Shown in pieces: positions 14,538-14,596 of a stretch of DNA of 14,596 nucleotides (its first letter is position 1; each line of letters opens with the position of its first letter). The DNA is from RUG14186 sp964644555 (GTDB lineage: Bacteria; Bacillota; Clostridia; Eubacteriales; Anaerofustaceae). The notes beneath the pieces were generated by a model that was not told where the DNA came from, ran no database searches, and was given only the letters and a program-made list of their open reading frames with translations. The stretch spans positions 1 to 14,596 of the forward strand of contig CAZXWI010000036.1 in NCBI GenBank assembly GCA_964644555.1, read 5' to 3'. The translations under genes and the position numbers were made by a program.

Positions 14538-14596
14538 ATAAAAATAAATTTCCGATAATTTCAGTCTTTAAGAATTTCATATATGTGCGATAATAA

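Overview
The window looks like chromosomal DNA from a low-GC, strictly anaerobic member of the Bacillota (Clostridia). The evidence is the AT-rich intergenic DNA, strong AGGAGG-type ribosome sites, a six-gene Rnf operon in the order C-D-G-E-A-B seen in clostridia and acetogens, several iron-sulfur proteins, and the clostridial radical-SAM pair TIGR03960/TIGR03936. The genus cannot be named from the sequence alone. No rRNA, tRNA, CRISPR array or insertion sequence is visible.

Layout. (1) At 8-526 (+) is a small cysteine-rich DUF2284 protein that ends in an intrinsic terminator; a repeat-rich gap of about 290 bases follows. (2) At 818-5394 is a catabolic-looking locus. A uroporphyrinogen-decarboxylase-fold (URO-D-like) protein and a GPH/MFS transporter lie on the minus strand. 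They are divergent from a second, paralogous URO-D-like protein on the plus strand. The shared 281-base control region has good sigma-A-type promoters for both directions, a perfect 14-bp palindrome and a second copy of one half of it. (3) At 5613-9269 (-) is a tight three-gene unit: B12-binding-type radical SAM protein, radical-SAM-linked DUF2344 protein, and aldo/keto reductase with a two-cluster ferredoxin tail. A strong bidirectional terminator separates it from the URO-D locus. (4) At 9424-14492 (+) is the complete rnfCDGEAB operon, closed by an intrinsic terminator at 14511-14537.

How the genes work together. Rnf couples reduced ferredoxin:NAD+ oxidoreduction to ion pumping across the membrane and is the energy-conserving centre of the window. 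The URO-D/transporter locus most plausibly imports and processes one small substrate. Its enzymes belong to the superfamily that includes corrinoid-dependent methyltransferases, but both lack the His-x-Cys...Cys zinc ligands of the MtaA branch and no corrinoid protein is encoded here, so substrate and chemistry are open. This locus, with its shared operator-like sequence, is the best candidate in the window for an undescribed system. The Rnf operon and the radical-SAM pair are recognisable, conserved families.
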